From: Planctomycetota bacterium
GTDB lineage: Bacteria > Planctomycetota > Phycisphaerae > Phycisphaerales > Phycisphaeraceae
NCBI GenBank assembly: GCA_016350165.1
Contig: CP066225.1
Span: forward strand, 3,224,001 to 3,288,000
Direction: 5' to 3'
DNA length: 64,000 bases
The translations under genes were made by a program, and so were the position numbers. Numbering within the stretch: the stretch's first letter is position 1; each line of letters begins with the position of its first letter. Below are positions 52,860-61,116 of the stretch, piece by piece. Below the pieces are notes generated by a model, which was not told where the DNA came from, ran no database searches, and saw only the letters and a list, made by a program, of their open reading frames with translations.

Positions 52860-54014
52860 TCATTCCCCGATATAGTCCCGTAACGACTCAATATCATTCG
52901 TTTGTACCGCATTCATCAGTGAATCGCTAAAAGCCCACAATGATGCTTGTTTTTCAGTGATAAACGGCAATAGCCCCAGTTTCTCTGCGATTACAACTTG
53001 TAAATTATCAATCTGATAACCCGTGTGAGCAGAAATCGCAATCACATCGTCATCCAAATTCCGTGGTAATTTCTTCACATCTTCTGCAGCATCAACTTTA
53101 TTCACTACAAACAGATCAGGTGTGCGAGGCAATGTATCAAGTTCTGGGAAATCCTGGTCGAGATCACGTAATGCAATCAGCAGATCTGCACTATTAAGTA
53201 CAGATCGCGCGAGTTGAATCGCAGCTTGTTCTATCTCGTCGTTAGAGGACCGTAATCCCGGCGTATCAAACCACTGCACTGCAATCCCCGGAAGTAGGTT
53301 ATCCGAATTGCGAGCATCGTTTGTTTGTTGTGTTGATGCTTGTGCTGCGGGTTGGCAGTTTAACTCGACTAGTGCGCCGACCCAGTCGCGGGTGGTGCCG
53401 GGGAGGTCGGCGACGATGGCGGTGTTTTGGCCGGTGAGGAAATTGAGTAATGCGGATTTGCCGACATTAGGTTGGCCGACGACTGCGATGGTGGGTGGGG
53501 TGAGTAGTTTGTTGAGGGTATGCGTATCGTTTTTGATCTGTTTGAAATCGATTGATGTTTGGGTTTTGAGTACGGTTTGCCAGAGTTTGGGTTGTTGTGC
53601 GAGTAGCGGCAGTGCGGCGGGTGATGCGGCGGTGGCGATGGCGTGCAGCATGTCAGCTTCGATGAGCGATGCTGCTTCGGGGTAGAGGGTTTGCGGTGAT
53701 GGGTTGGGGGTGAAGGTTGCGCCGAGGGTGGTGAGGTGGTCGATGAGTTTTTGGACGACGCGAAGCCCGCCGTGGGGGGTGAGTTGTGCGGTGTGGCTTG
53801 GGGTGGTGGTGTGCGGGAGCAGGGTTGTGAGGCCGTGATCGATGTCGGCGTAGTCGGTGAGGTAGGTTTTGTTGGGTGTGAAGGTGGTACGGGCGGTGAG
53901 TTGGGTGAGGAGGGTGGTGAGTTGGGGGAGGGGGCCGTGGAGCTGGAGGATGGCTACGGCGCCGGGTTGCTGGGCGGTGGTGAGGGAGAGTGTGATATCG
54001 GTTTGGGTTGGCAT
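52860..54014 (-). CDS. MnmE-like GTPase without the C-terminal Cys motif
   Basis: GTPase of 384 residues related to tRNA-modification GTPase MnmE. The N-terminal part keeps AQQPGAVAILQLHGP and HGGLRVVQKLI. The G domain shows GQPNVGKS (G1), DLPGTTRDW (G2), DTPGLR (G3) and NKVD (G4). MnmE is about 450 residues and ends with a catalytic FC(I/L)GK; here the end is ...IESLRDYIGE, so tRNA modification is doubtful. An insert of about 20 residues (CQPAAQASTQQTNDARN...) parts GALVELN from IAVQWFDTPG. Strand composition switches exactly there. The first half is extremely Thr/Leu/Pro-rich. Confidence 0.82.
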   Translation of the reverse strand: MPTQTDITLSLTTAQQPGAVAILQLHGPLPQLTTLLTQLTARTTFTPNKTYLTDYADIDHGLTTLLPHTTTPSHTAQLTPHGGLRVVQKLIDHLTTLGATFTPNPSPQTLYPEAASLIEADMLHAIATAASPAALPLLAQQPKLWQTVLKTQTSIDFKQIKNDTHTLNKLLTPPTIAVVGQPNVGKSALLNFLTGQNTAIVADLPGTTRDWVGALVELNCQPAAQASTQQTNDARNSDNLLPGIAVQWFDTPGLRSSNDEIEQAAIQLARSVLNSADLLIALRDLDQDFPELDTLPRTPDLFVVNKVDAAEDVKKLPRNLDDDVIAISAHTGYQIDNLQVVIAEKLGLLPFITEKQASLWAFSDSLMNAVQTNDIESLRDYIGE

Positions 54015-54612
54015 GGAGGTATTTTAGGTGATGGGGTTGCGCGCACAAAATTTGCGGAAGTTGGTTTTTGGAGGGGGGTGAAATGAGTGGTTTATGAAAT
54101 TGAATGTTGAGCGATTGTGCGAAGTTTATGATTGAAAATGTGAAATGCGTGTGGAAATAAAGGAGTTATGAACGAGATGGTGTGTGGGTGATGCGCTTTT
54201 GTGCGCACGAATGTGAAGGTTGATTGATTTTCGATGACTTTCCCTTATTGGAAATTGGCTGAAACGAAGCGAAATGAGCAAGAAATGATGAAGTTTGAGG
54301 CAGTTTTGGTCAAGAATTGAAAGGGTTTGGCGAGGGGGGATTCGGTTTTGTGCGCGCAATTTGTTGAGGTGTTGGATTTGGTATGGGTTTTGCTGTGTGG
54401 TTTTGGTTGGGTCCTCTATGAGGCTGGATTGGTCATTGAGGCTTGAGCGAATGCTTGGGGTGAAGATGGGGTGAGGGATGAGGGGGTGTGAGCATTGAGT
54501 GAGGAATGAAGTGGAGTGAATTGTTTCACTCATGCGCAATCGTTGATTGTGAAAGAAGGATGTTGGGTGATAGGATGTTTTTTGTTGTGATGTTTGATTG
54601 GGAGTGATGCTG
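54015..54612. other. G/T-rich intergenic region
   Basis: Holds one GTTTCACT-type repeat (54523-54545) and no recognised gene or terminator. Long antisense frames here are effects of base skew. Confidence 0.5.
54523..54545 (+). repeat. GTTTCACT-type repeat, copy e
   Basis: GTTTCACT, CATG, then CGCAATCGTTG. It runs into CAATCGTTGATTG, which resembles the core of the palindrome family. Confidence 0.55.
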
Positions 54613-54999
54613 ATGGAACTGATTTTTCATATTACGACTGAAGCGAGTTGGCGGAAGGCTTTGGAACTTGGGGCTTATGTTGGGGACTCGCTGAAGAATG
54701 AGGGGTTTATTCATTTTTCGACGGCGAGTCAGGTTGTTGATGTTGCGAATTTTTTGTTTCGTGGGCGAGAAGATTTGATGTTGCTTTGTGTGGATCAAGT
54801 GCAACTTGAGGATTTGGTGCGATATGAAAATTTAGAAGGTGGGGAACGGTTGTTTCCGCATGTTTATGGAGCGGTGCTTTGTTCGTTTGTGCGGCGTACG
54901 GTTGGATTTCCATGTGGTGAGGATGGTCAGTTTGAGTTACCGATGGAGGTGGTGAAGTATGTTGAGAAAGGGCATGTGGCTGAGGAGATGCGCTTATGA
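54613..54999 (+). CDS. DUF952 family protein
   Basis: Protein of 128 residues with the DUF952 pattern: IFHITTEASWRKAL, FIHFSTASQVVDVANFLF, RYENLEGGERLFPHVYGA. Members are related in fold to ADP-ribosyltransferase-like proteins, but no activity is established. ATG 54613 has GGGAG eight bases before; 54607 and TTG 54598 are alternatives. Single gene, converging with the minus-strand membrane genes. Confidence 0.88.
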   Translation: MELIFHITTEASWRKALELGAYVGDSLKNEGFIHFSTASQVVDVANFLFRGREDLMLLCVDQVQLEDLVRYENLEGGERLFPHVYGAVLCSFVRRTVGFPCGEDGQFELPMEVVKYVEKGHVAEEMRL

Positions 55000-55013
55000 G
55001 TTGTGGTGAGCGG

Positions 55014-55787
55014 CTAGTGCGTTTGCTGGTCTGTTGCTGGTTGGTTTGGCTGTGCGGCTTTGCGGTTCAGGTATTGTTTGATGCGGATGAGGTTGAGGAT
55101 GGCGGATAGCATCAGGTAGCTAATGAAAATGATTATGCAGATGTAGAAGACGAAAAGGAATGTGCTGCTGTAGAGGCTTTGGATGAACGTCGAAAGTTGG
55201 AGCCTACCGATGAGGAAGCTGTAGAAGAAGTAGCCAAGGGCGGCGAAAGGTGCGAGGAGAGATGTGAGTGCGCGTTGCCAGTAGTCTTCGATGTAGTTGA
55301 TGTGCCATTTCTTCCACCAGCGCCAGACGTGCGGGTCTTGTTTTTTAGGGGTTTTGTGTGTGGGGATGGTCCAGCCGCATTCGGGGCAGGCTTGAGTGGA
55401 CCAGTATTGGGATGCGTATTGGCACTGGCCGCACTTTGAGGAGTCTGCGAAGTAGGCTTTGTCGTATTGTTCGGGTTCGGTGGGGAGGAGGTAGTAGATG
55501 AATGAGTAGATGAAGATGAGGAAGCTGCCGTTGATGCCGGTGGTGAAGCCGATGTGCTTTCGTTCTGCGTTTAGTTTTGCGATGGGTGTTGCTGCAGCGG
55601 CAAGGTCGGGAGCGAAAAAGAGGTAGTTGAGCGTGAGTGTGACAAAGATGAAGGCGGCGATGTAGGTGATGATGAGTGTTTGTTTTTTTTTGCGATGGAT
55701 TGTTTGGGGTTGGCGTTTTTTATACCAGTAAAAGATTGGGATGCTGAGTATGAAGATGAAGAGGTAGATAAAGAAGAGGTATTGCAT
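55014..55787 (-). CDS. Membrane protein with internal zinc ribbon
   Basis: Protein of 257 residues with about five helices (IYLFIFILSIPIFYW, LIITYIAAFIFVTLTLNYL, FLIFIYSFIYYLL, then two near the C-terminus). A zinc ribbon sits between helices 3 and 4: CGQCQYASQYWSTQACPECG, a CxxC pair and a second CxxC pair. Function unknown. It lies 26 bases from the next membrane gene on the same strand. Confidence 0.7.
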   Translation of the reverse strand: MQYLFFIYLFIFILSIPIFYWYKKRQPQTIHRKKKQTLIITYIAAFIFVTLTLNYLFFAPDLAAAATPIAKLNAERKHIGFTTGINGSFLIFIYSFIYYLLPTEPEQYDKAYFADSSKCGQCQYASQYWSTQACPECGWTIPTHKTPKKQDPHVWRWWKKWHINYIEDYWQRALTSLLAPFAALGYFFYSFLIGRLQLSTFIQSLYSSTFLFVFYICIIIFISYLMLSAILNLIRIKQYLNRKAAQPNQPATDQQTH

Positions 55788-55813
55788 GGATGGCTCCCGG
55801 AATCTTAGTGGAG

Positions 55814-56278
55814 TTATGAGGTGTGAGGTTGGAGGGGTTTGCCTGTTGGGTAGTTGGTGAGTTGAATGAAGAGTGCGAGGTAAGCGGGGATGAGTGAGAG
55901 GGCGTAGCGTTGGGTGAGTGCTGCTGCGACGACGGCGATGAGGAAGATGGCTTGTTGTGAAGTTAGGATGATGAGGTTGGCGAGAAGGTAGCCTTGCGGG
56001 GTGATGCGGTCTGCTTTCCAGTGCTTTTTGTAGATTTGCATGCGTATGAAGAAGGTGAGAGGCGTGATGAGAGCGAAGAGGATGATGAGGGTTGTGGTGA
56101 TGGTGGGGGCTAAATGAGGGATGGGGTTTGGTGCGCGGTTCCAGAAGAAAGCGAGGAGGGCGAGGGCGGCGACGATTTGGCCTGTGATGAGCGCGACGAA
56201 AGCGATGCGCATAGTGATGAGGATGCGTTGGGTGTCTTGTGGTGAGGGATGCTGATGTTGTGGTATATCGTTGGGCAT
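55814..56278 (-). CDS. Four-helix membrane protein, paralog of the next gene
   Basis: Protein of 154 residues; four helices with a Gln/His-rich N-terminus. It shares layout and end (ALFIQLTNYPTGKPLQP) with the neighbour at 56305, whose end reads ILITAFPTGSQLKPK. The two are tandem duplicates. Function unknown. Confidence 0.7.
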   Translation of the reverse strand: MPNDIPQHQHPSPQDTQRILITMRIAFVALITGQIVAALALLAFFWNRAPNPIPHLAPTITTTLIILFALITPLTFFIRMQIYKKHWKADRITPQGYLLANLIILTSQQAIFLIAVVAAALTQRYALSLIPAYLALFIQLTNYPTGKPLQPHTS

Positions 56279-56293
56279 GATATTGATTGTATT

Positions 56294-56308
56294 CTAATGG
56301 ATGATTAG
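56294..56308. repeat. CTAA-N7-TTAG palindrome, contains stop codon
   Basis: CTAATGGATGATTAG; the minus-strand TAA of the gene at 56305 is inside. Confidence 0.55.
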
Positions 56309-56787
56309 ATGTCGAGGTTACCTATTTTTTGGTGCAGTTTTGGTTTGAGTTGTGAGCCGGTGGGGAAGGCGGTGATGAGGATGATGTATGCGATGATGCT
56401 GGGGATGATGGTTGGGAAAATTGGTGCGGTGAAGAATGAGAAGACGAGGGTGATGACGCAGATTGCTTCGGTGGTGCCCCAGAAAATGATGTTGCCTGTG
56501 ACATAAGCGTTTTTGTCAACAGTCCCGTTGTCGAGGGTGTTTTGTTTGAAGATGAATGATCGAACGAAGAAGCCGATGGTTGGGACGATGGGGAGGAGGA
56601 TGAAGGGTATGAGTTCGAAGATGAAAGTGTTCGAGGTGATGTTTTCAGAGGGGCCGATGGCGAAGGTGAAAACGATTGCAATGACGGTGATGCCGATGAC
56701 GAGGCCAGCCCAGATAATGCGTGCAGTATTGAGCACTTGTTTGGTGGTCATGTTGGAATAGTCGTGTTGTTGCTGCGGAAATGACAT
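56305..56787 (-). CDS. Four-helix membrane protein, paralog of 55814
   Basis: Protein of 160 residues with four helices (IIWAGLVIGITVIAIVFTF, LIPFILLPIVPTIGFFVRS, two more). The N-terminus is hydrophilic with Gln and His (PQQQHDYSN). Tandem duplicate of the gene downstream; CGAGG-type SD stands before the ATG. A terminator of coaX lies between it and coaX. Function unknown. Confidence 0.72.
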   Translation of the reverse strand: MSFPQQQHDYSNMTTKQVLNTARIIWAGLVIGITVIAIVFTFAIGPSENITSNTFIFELIPFILLPIVPTIGFFVRSFIFKQNTLDNGTVDKNAYVTGNIIFWGTTEAICVITLVFSFFTAPIFPTIIPSIIAYIILITAFPTGSQLKPKLHQKIGNLDI

Positions 56788-56850
56788 GGTACACCTCGGA
56801 GGATTTTGATTGATTCGTTATATGGTTGACAGGATAAGTGAGGAATGAAA

Positions 56851-56875
56851 AAAGCACCAGAAAAACTGGTGCTTT
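56851..56875 (-). terminator. Rho-independent terminator of coaX
   Basis: Perfect stem AAAGCACCAG/CTGGTGCTTT, five-base loop, T run on the minus strand. Confidence 0.85.
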
Positions 56876-56900
56876 GTAATTTGTGATTTATGTCTGGGGA

Positions 56901-57680
56901 TTATTTTTCGTCTTCTTCGAGAACTTTGCGGAGTGAGGTTGCGATGCCGTTGAGGGTGAGGTTAGGTACGACTCGGTCGACGAGTTCGTAGTTGCGGAAG
57001 AGGAGTTGTGCGTCGCCGCCGGTGGCTACGACGAGTGGGTATTGGCCTGTTTCTTCGGCGAATTTTTCGACGAGTTCGTGAACCATGCCGCGTAGGCCGT
57101 AGAAGACGCCTGCACGCATCGCTTCGATGGTGTTGTGGCCGATAGCTTCGATTGGTTTTTCAATGAAAATTTCGGGAAGCAGAGCGGTGCGGTTATGGAG
57201 TGTGTCGAGTTGTAGTTGAGCGCCTGGAGCGATTGCGCCGCCGTGGAATGTGCCTGCGCCGTCAACGAAGTCAACAGTGATGGCGGTGCCTGCATCGACG
57301 ATGACACATGACTGTTTGAGTTTATCGAAAGCAGCGGCAGCGTTAAGTAGACGGTCTTCGCCAGCGATTGCTTCGGGGTCAAGTTGTCGCCCGATTGGGA
57401 TTGGGACATCGCGCTCAACGTGTTTGATATCGACGTTGGGCAGGTTGTCTTTAAGGAGTTGTTCGATTTGGTCTTCGGCGCCGCCGTTGACTGAAGACAT
57501 GAGGACGACAGCATCGTCTTTGTCTTTGAGTTGTGCGAAGGCGTGTGTCATGGCGTCGCAAAGTTTGACTTCGCGACTGTTGACGTATGTGGCGGTTTCA
57601 ACGAGTTCGCCTTCGACGAAGGCCCCGAGACGTGTGCGTGTGTTTCCGACGCTAACAGCAAGCAGATTGACTTTTGGCAT
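56901..57680 (-). CDS. coaX: Type III pantothenate kinase
   Basis: Enzyme of 259 residues that phosphorylates pantothenate, the first step of coenzyme A synthesis. The ASKHA fold is seen in AVSVGNTRTRLG, GEDRLLNAAAAF, VDAGTAITVDFVD, GGAIAPG and VVATGGDAQLL. In most CoaX proteins the first motif is DxGN with an Asp; here the Asp position reads Ser (VSVGN). The other key residues are kept, including the second-motif Asp. ATG 57680; SD not evident. Confidence 0.9.
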   Translation of the reverse strand: MPKVNLLAVSVGNTRTRLGAFVEGELVETATYVNSREVKLCDAMTHAFAQLKDKDDAVVLMSSVNGGAEDQIEQLLKDNLPNVDIKHVERDVPIPIGRQLDPEAIAGEDRLLNAAAAFDKLKQSCVIVDAGTAITVDFVDGAGTFHGGAIAPGAQLQLDTLHNRTALLPEIFIEKPIEAIGHNTIEAMRAGVFYGLRGMVHELVEKFAEETGQYPLVVATGGDAQLLFRNYELVDRVVPNLTLNGIATSLRKVLEEDEK

Positions 57681-57990
57681 CAGTGTTACTCAGTCTGACA
57701 AAGGAACGAGATATCAAATACGTGCTACATAGTAAGTAGCTTTGCAGCAAAGAATCATGTTAGGAAATTGCTGCAATTGTTTGAAAGAGTGTAGCGATAA
57801 TTTAGAGAAGAGAAAAACAAGGGAGAGTGCTGGGAGGATAGTCTTGTGGAAGAGGCCTAGGATTGTGGACGCTTGACAGGGGAGTGGAAGTTGTGTGGGG
57901 GTGGTGAAAAATAGCGATTGGGGGCAGCCAAGCGGGTTTTTGTAGGGAAAACACGTAAAATTTATTGAATGTAAGTTGGGAGATAAGTCC
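57681..57990. other. Divergent intergenic region
   Basis: Carries promoters of coaX and the first methyltransferase; no repeat or RNA recognised. Confidence 0.45.
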
Positions 57991-58860
57991 ATGGTTTCGA
58001 ATGATCGGTCATTTTATAAGGATGGTGGGGATAAGGTGAAAGTCGAGTTGGGGGCGGTGCAGGAGACGTTGGTGTTGCCGTTATGGGCCCGTGCGCGGGA
58101 GTTGGATGAGAGGCGGCCGATTCTTAGGGATGAGGTGGCTAAGGGTGTGTTAGAGCGAATGGATTATGATTTTTCGAAGCTTGACGGGTCGAAATATTAT
58201 CAGGTTGTGATGGCGGCGAGGCATCATGCGTTTGATCAATATGTGAAGAAGTTTTTGAAACGATTCCCTGAGGGTACGGTTGTTGAGATTGGGTGTGGTT
58301 TGAGTACGCGGTATGAGCGGCTAGATAATGGGAAGGTGAAATGGTTCGATATTGATTTGGAAGACACGATTGCGGTTAGGCGTCGGTTTTTTGAAGATGG
58401 TGAAAGGCATTGGACGTTGGTTGGTTCGATAGCTGAGCGTGATTGGATTGATGAAGTGAAGCGGAAGGGGGATGGGCCGTTTATGTTGGTGAGTGAAGCG
58501 GTGCTGATGTACTTTGAAGTTGAGGAAGTTAAAAAGATATTATCGAGGTTTGCGGATGAGTTTGATGGGGGATGGTTAGCGTTTGATTCGTTGTCGCCTT
58601 GGATACATCAATTGCAGCAGGATGAAAAGTTTAAATTTATGGAGGACATGGCTGCGAAGTTTAAGTGGTCGTGTAAGGATATGCGTGTGGTTGAGGGTTG
58701 GGATAATCGATTGCATTTAGTAGAGAAACGGTACATACCGGAGGTTGGGTCGCTGGCGTTTAAGCGGTTGCCGATGAAGGCGAAGTTTTTAGAAAGGTAT
58801 GTGATACCGAAGTATGGACATTCACAGGTGAGCCGATTCAGGATTGAGCGATCGGTCTAA
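57991..58860 (+). CDS. LCM/TcmP-family SAM-dependent methyltransferase, tandem copy 1
   Basis: Methyltransferase of 289 residues. The opening KVELGAVQETLVLPLWARA, SAM-site EIGCGLSTRYERLDNG, the following acidic WFDIDL and the late SEAVLMYFEVEEVKKIL match the leucine-carboxyl/TcmP O-methyltransferase group. Substrate unknown. ATG 57991 has GGGAG upstream at proper spacing. The second copy starts 69 bases downstream, with the same motif order but modest identity. Confidence 0.88.
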   Translation: MVSNDRSFYKDGGDKVKVELGAVQETLVLPLWARARELDERRPILRDEVAKGVLERMDYDFSKLDGSKYYQVVMAARHHAFDQYVKKFLKRFPEGTVVEIGCGLSTRYERLDNGKVKWFDIDLEDTIAVRRRFFEDGERHWTLVGSIAERDWIDEVKRKGDGPFMLVSEAVLMYFEVEEVKKILSRFADEFDGGWLAFDSLSPWIHQLQQDEKFKFMEDMAAKFKWSCKDMRVVEGWDNRLHLVEKRYIPEVGSLAFKRLPMKAKFLERYVIPKYGHSQVSRFRIERSV

Positions 58861-58890
58861 TTGAAGGATAGGTGGTTGTGAAATTTAGTA

Positions 58891-58906
58891 CTAATACACG
58901 AGTTAG
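58891..58906. repeat. Palindrome variant CTAA-N8-TTAG between methyltransferases
   Basis: CTAATACACGAGTTAG, one base longer than the family; lies between the two copies. Confidence 0.35.
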
Positions 58907-58929
58907 ATAGGTAAAGAAGGTGGGCGAAA

Positions 58930-59799
58930 ATGGTAGCACCAAATGAAAAAATCAAAGTCGATTTGAGTCCATTTGAAGAAACGATGTTGATCCCGTTATG
59001 GGCAAGAGGGGCGGAGGTGCATGAAGACCCGCCGATATTATGTGACGAAGAAGCTGCGAGGTTGGTTGATCGGTTGGATTATGATTTTAGTATTCTAACT
59101 GATCGTATGTTTATGAACTCGTATATGAGGACGAGGTTTGCTCTACGTAGTGTGGTGATGGACGAATATGTGCAGGATTTTTTAACGTTGTATCCAAGAG
59201 CGACTATTGTTGAGTTGGGTTGCGGTTTGAGTACGCGGTTTGAGCGAGTGGATAATGGAGAATTGCAGTGGTATTGCCTGGATTTGCCTGATGCAATGAG
59301 ATTCAGGGAGAAGTTGGTGCCGGCGACGGAACGGTGTGAAAATATGGTTGGATCAATGCTTGAGAAGGATTGGATATCACGCGTGCTAAGGGAGGAGGGG
59401 CCTTGGATGATTGTGATTGAAGGAGTATTGCCTTATTTTGAAGAAGAGCAAGTGAAGTGTTTATTTAAGATGTTATGCGATTATTTTGGAGGCGGGCGGT
59501 TGGTTTTTGATACGCAGACAGAGTTGTATCGCAGATTAATTAAGCCGGGTAAGTTGGTCTATGCAGAAGATAGTGATAGTGGCTTGGAATTTCAGTGGGT
59601 AGTGAGAGATATTCATGAGATTGAGAAGTGGGATGATCGGTTGGAGTTACTAGAGACGCAGACGACACATGATATGGTACCACGTGCGAATCATCGTATA
59701 CCATTGAAGATTCGTATGCTTGAAGGGGTGAGTAAGTATTGGTGGGGTGAGTATCGGCTTAATGTGTTTGAGATGGTAGACGAGCCAGTGAAAGATTGA
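58930..59799 (+). CDS. LCM/TcmP-family SAM-dependent methyltransferase, tandem copy 2
   Basis: Methyltransferase of 289 residues, paralog of the gene before it. Same marks: KVDLSPFEETMLIPLWARG, ELGCGLSTRFERVDNG, CLDLPD and IEGVLPYFEEEQVKCLF. Much sequence outside the motifs differs, so the copies have had time to part and may act on different substrates. AAGGTGG precedes the ATG. A bidirectional terminator follows. Confidence 0.88.
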   Translation: MVAPNEKIKVDLSPFEETMLIPLWARGAEVHEDPPILCDEEAARLVDRLDYDFSILTDRMFMNSYMRTRFALRSVVMDEYVQDFLTLYPRATIVELGCGLSTRFERVDNGELQWYCLDLPDAMRFREKLVPATERCENMVGSMLEKDWISRVLREEGPWMIVIEGVLPYFEEEQVKCLFKMLCDYFGGGRLVFDTQTELYRRLIKPGKLVYAEDSDSGLEFQWVVRDIHEIEKWDDRLELLETQTTHDMVPRANHRIPLKIRMLEGVSKYWWGEYRLNVFEMVDEPVKD

Positions 59800-59809
59800 A
59801 ACTATAGAT

Positions 59810-59837
59810 AAAGCCCATGTATGAAAGCATGGGCTTT
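59810..59837 (+). terminator. Bidirectional terminator
   Basis: Perfect ten-base stem AAAGCCCATG/CATGGGCTTT, eight-base loop, between converging genes. Confidence 0.83.
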
Positions 59838-59857
59838 ACTCATATCTTTTTTTATGT

Positions 59858-59872
59858 CTAATAGACGATTAG
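59858..59872. repeat. CTAA-N7-TTAG palindrome, contains stop codon
   Basis: CTAATAGACGATTAG; minus-strand TAA of obg is inside. Confidence 0.55.
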
Positions 59873-60969
59873 TCATCTTGTTGTTCGGATGATTTGTCGT
59901 TTTGCTCTTTTTCGAAAGTGTCGATTTCATCATCGCGTCCCCAGCCTTTTTTATCGCGGTCGCGTGAGTCTTTGAGTATGCGCCAGCATTCTTCGAGTAG
60001 CACTTCTGTACCTTGTCCGGTGGCTGATGAGATTGGGAAGATTTTACGGTCTGAGCCTAGATGATCCTGGATCAGCTCAATGGCGACTTGTTGATCTTCT
60101 TCTGTGCCAAGCAGGTCAAGTTTGGAGAGTGCAAGAACTTCTGGTTTTTCGCCTAGGATTTCAGAGTAGGCGTCTAGTTCTTTTCTAATCGTGTGATAGT
60201 TGTCGATGGGGTCAGAGTTGTCGGTTGGCTCGATCTCGATGATGTGGAGGAGGAGGCGAGTGCGTTCGACGTGGCGTAGGAATTGATGGCCTAGGCCGGT
60301 GCCTTCATGTGCGCCTGCGATGAGGCCGGGGATGTCGGCGATGACAAGATGACGGTTACCTGTGATTGCAGCGATGCCGAGTTGTGGTGTGAGTGTCGTG
60401 AAGGGATAGTCAGCGATTTTTGGTGTTGCATCTGAGACGGCTGAGAGGAAGGTTGATTTGCCAGCGTTTGGTTTGCCGACGAGGCCGATGTCGGCGATGA
60501 GTTTGAGTTCGAGACGGATGTTGAATTCTTCGGGTTCCCCGCCTGGTTCCCATTCGGTTGGTACTTGGTTTGTGGGTGTTTTGAACCGATCGTTACCACG
60601 GCCGCCTTTGCCACCTTTTGCGATGACGTAGGTTTGGCCTTCTTCTGTGAGGTCAATAATGAGTTCGCCTGTGTCATCGTTGAAGACGAGTGTGCCAACC
60701 GGAAGATTGATGGTGAGATCATCAGCGGCTTTGCCGTGCATGTTCTTGCCCATACCGGGTTGGCCTTTAGCGGCTCTCCAGTGATGGCGTCCGGCGAAGT
60801 CGAGGAGTGTTTCGACATCAGGGGAGGCATGAAGGATGACGGAGCCACCGTTGCCACCATCGCCGCCGTCGGGACCGCCTTTGGCGATATATTTTTCACG
60901 ACGGAAGGAGAGGCAGCCGTTGCCGCCTTTGCCTGAGGAAACGAAGATTTTTGCTGAGTCAACGATCAT
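59869..60969 (-). CDS. obg: Obg-family GTPase (ribosome assembly)
   Basis: GTPase of 366 residues needed for 50S maturation. The Gly-rich Obg domain (SGKGGNGCLSFRREKY, GGPDGGDGGNGG) precedes the G domain: GLVGKPNAGKST (G1), PFTTLTP (G2), DIPGLI (G3) and ALSKLDLL (G4). A short acidic tail ends it. ATG 60969 opens MIVDSAKIFV, the usual Obg start; a longer frame reaching 61080 is not supported. It is downstream of rpmA as is usual, but a terminator hairpin separates the two. Confidence 0.95.
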   Translation of the reverse strand: MIVDSAKIFVSSGKGGNGCLSFRREKYIAKGGPDGGDGGNGGSVILHASPDVETLLDFAGRHHWRAAKGQPGMGKNMHGKAADDLTINLPVGTLVFNDDTGELIIDLTEEGQTYVIAKGGKGGRGNDRFKTPTNQVPTEWEPGGEPEEFNIRLELKLIADIGLVGKPNAGKSTFLSAVSDATPKIADYPFTTLTPQLGIAAITGNRHLVIADIPGLIAGAHEGTGLGHQFLRHVERTRLLLHIIEIEPTDNSDPIDNYHTIRKELDAYSEILGEKPEVLALSKLDLLGTEEDQQVAIELIQDHLGSDRKIFPISSATGQGTEVLLEECWRILKDSRDRDKKGWGRDDEIDTFEKEQNDKSSEQQDD

Positions 60970-61056
60970 ATGTATTGCTTTGCAGTGTCGCTGTTGGGTG
61001 GGGATTGTCGTGCGTGGATGAGTCAATGCGCGGAATAGAGGGTGTGTACATAAAGA

Positions 61057-61087
61057 ACAACGGGCGCCTGAAATGGGCACCCGTTGT
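61057..61087 (-). terminator. Hairpin between rpmA and obg
   Basis: ACAACGGG/CCCGTTGT stem continued by GCC/GGC with one mismatch; on the minus strand TTCTTTAT follows, so a partial terminator is likely. Confidence 0.65.
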
Positions 61088-61116
61088 GAGCGTTCTTTTA
61101 TAAGGTTGTCAGCTAG

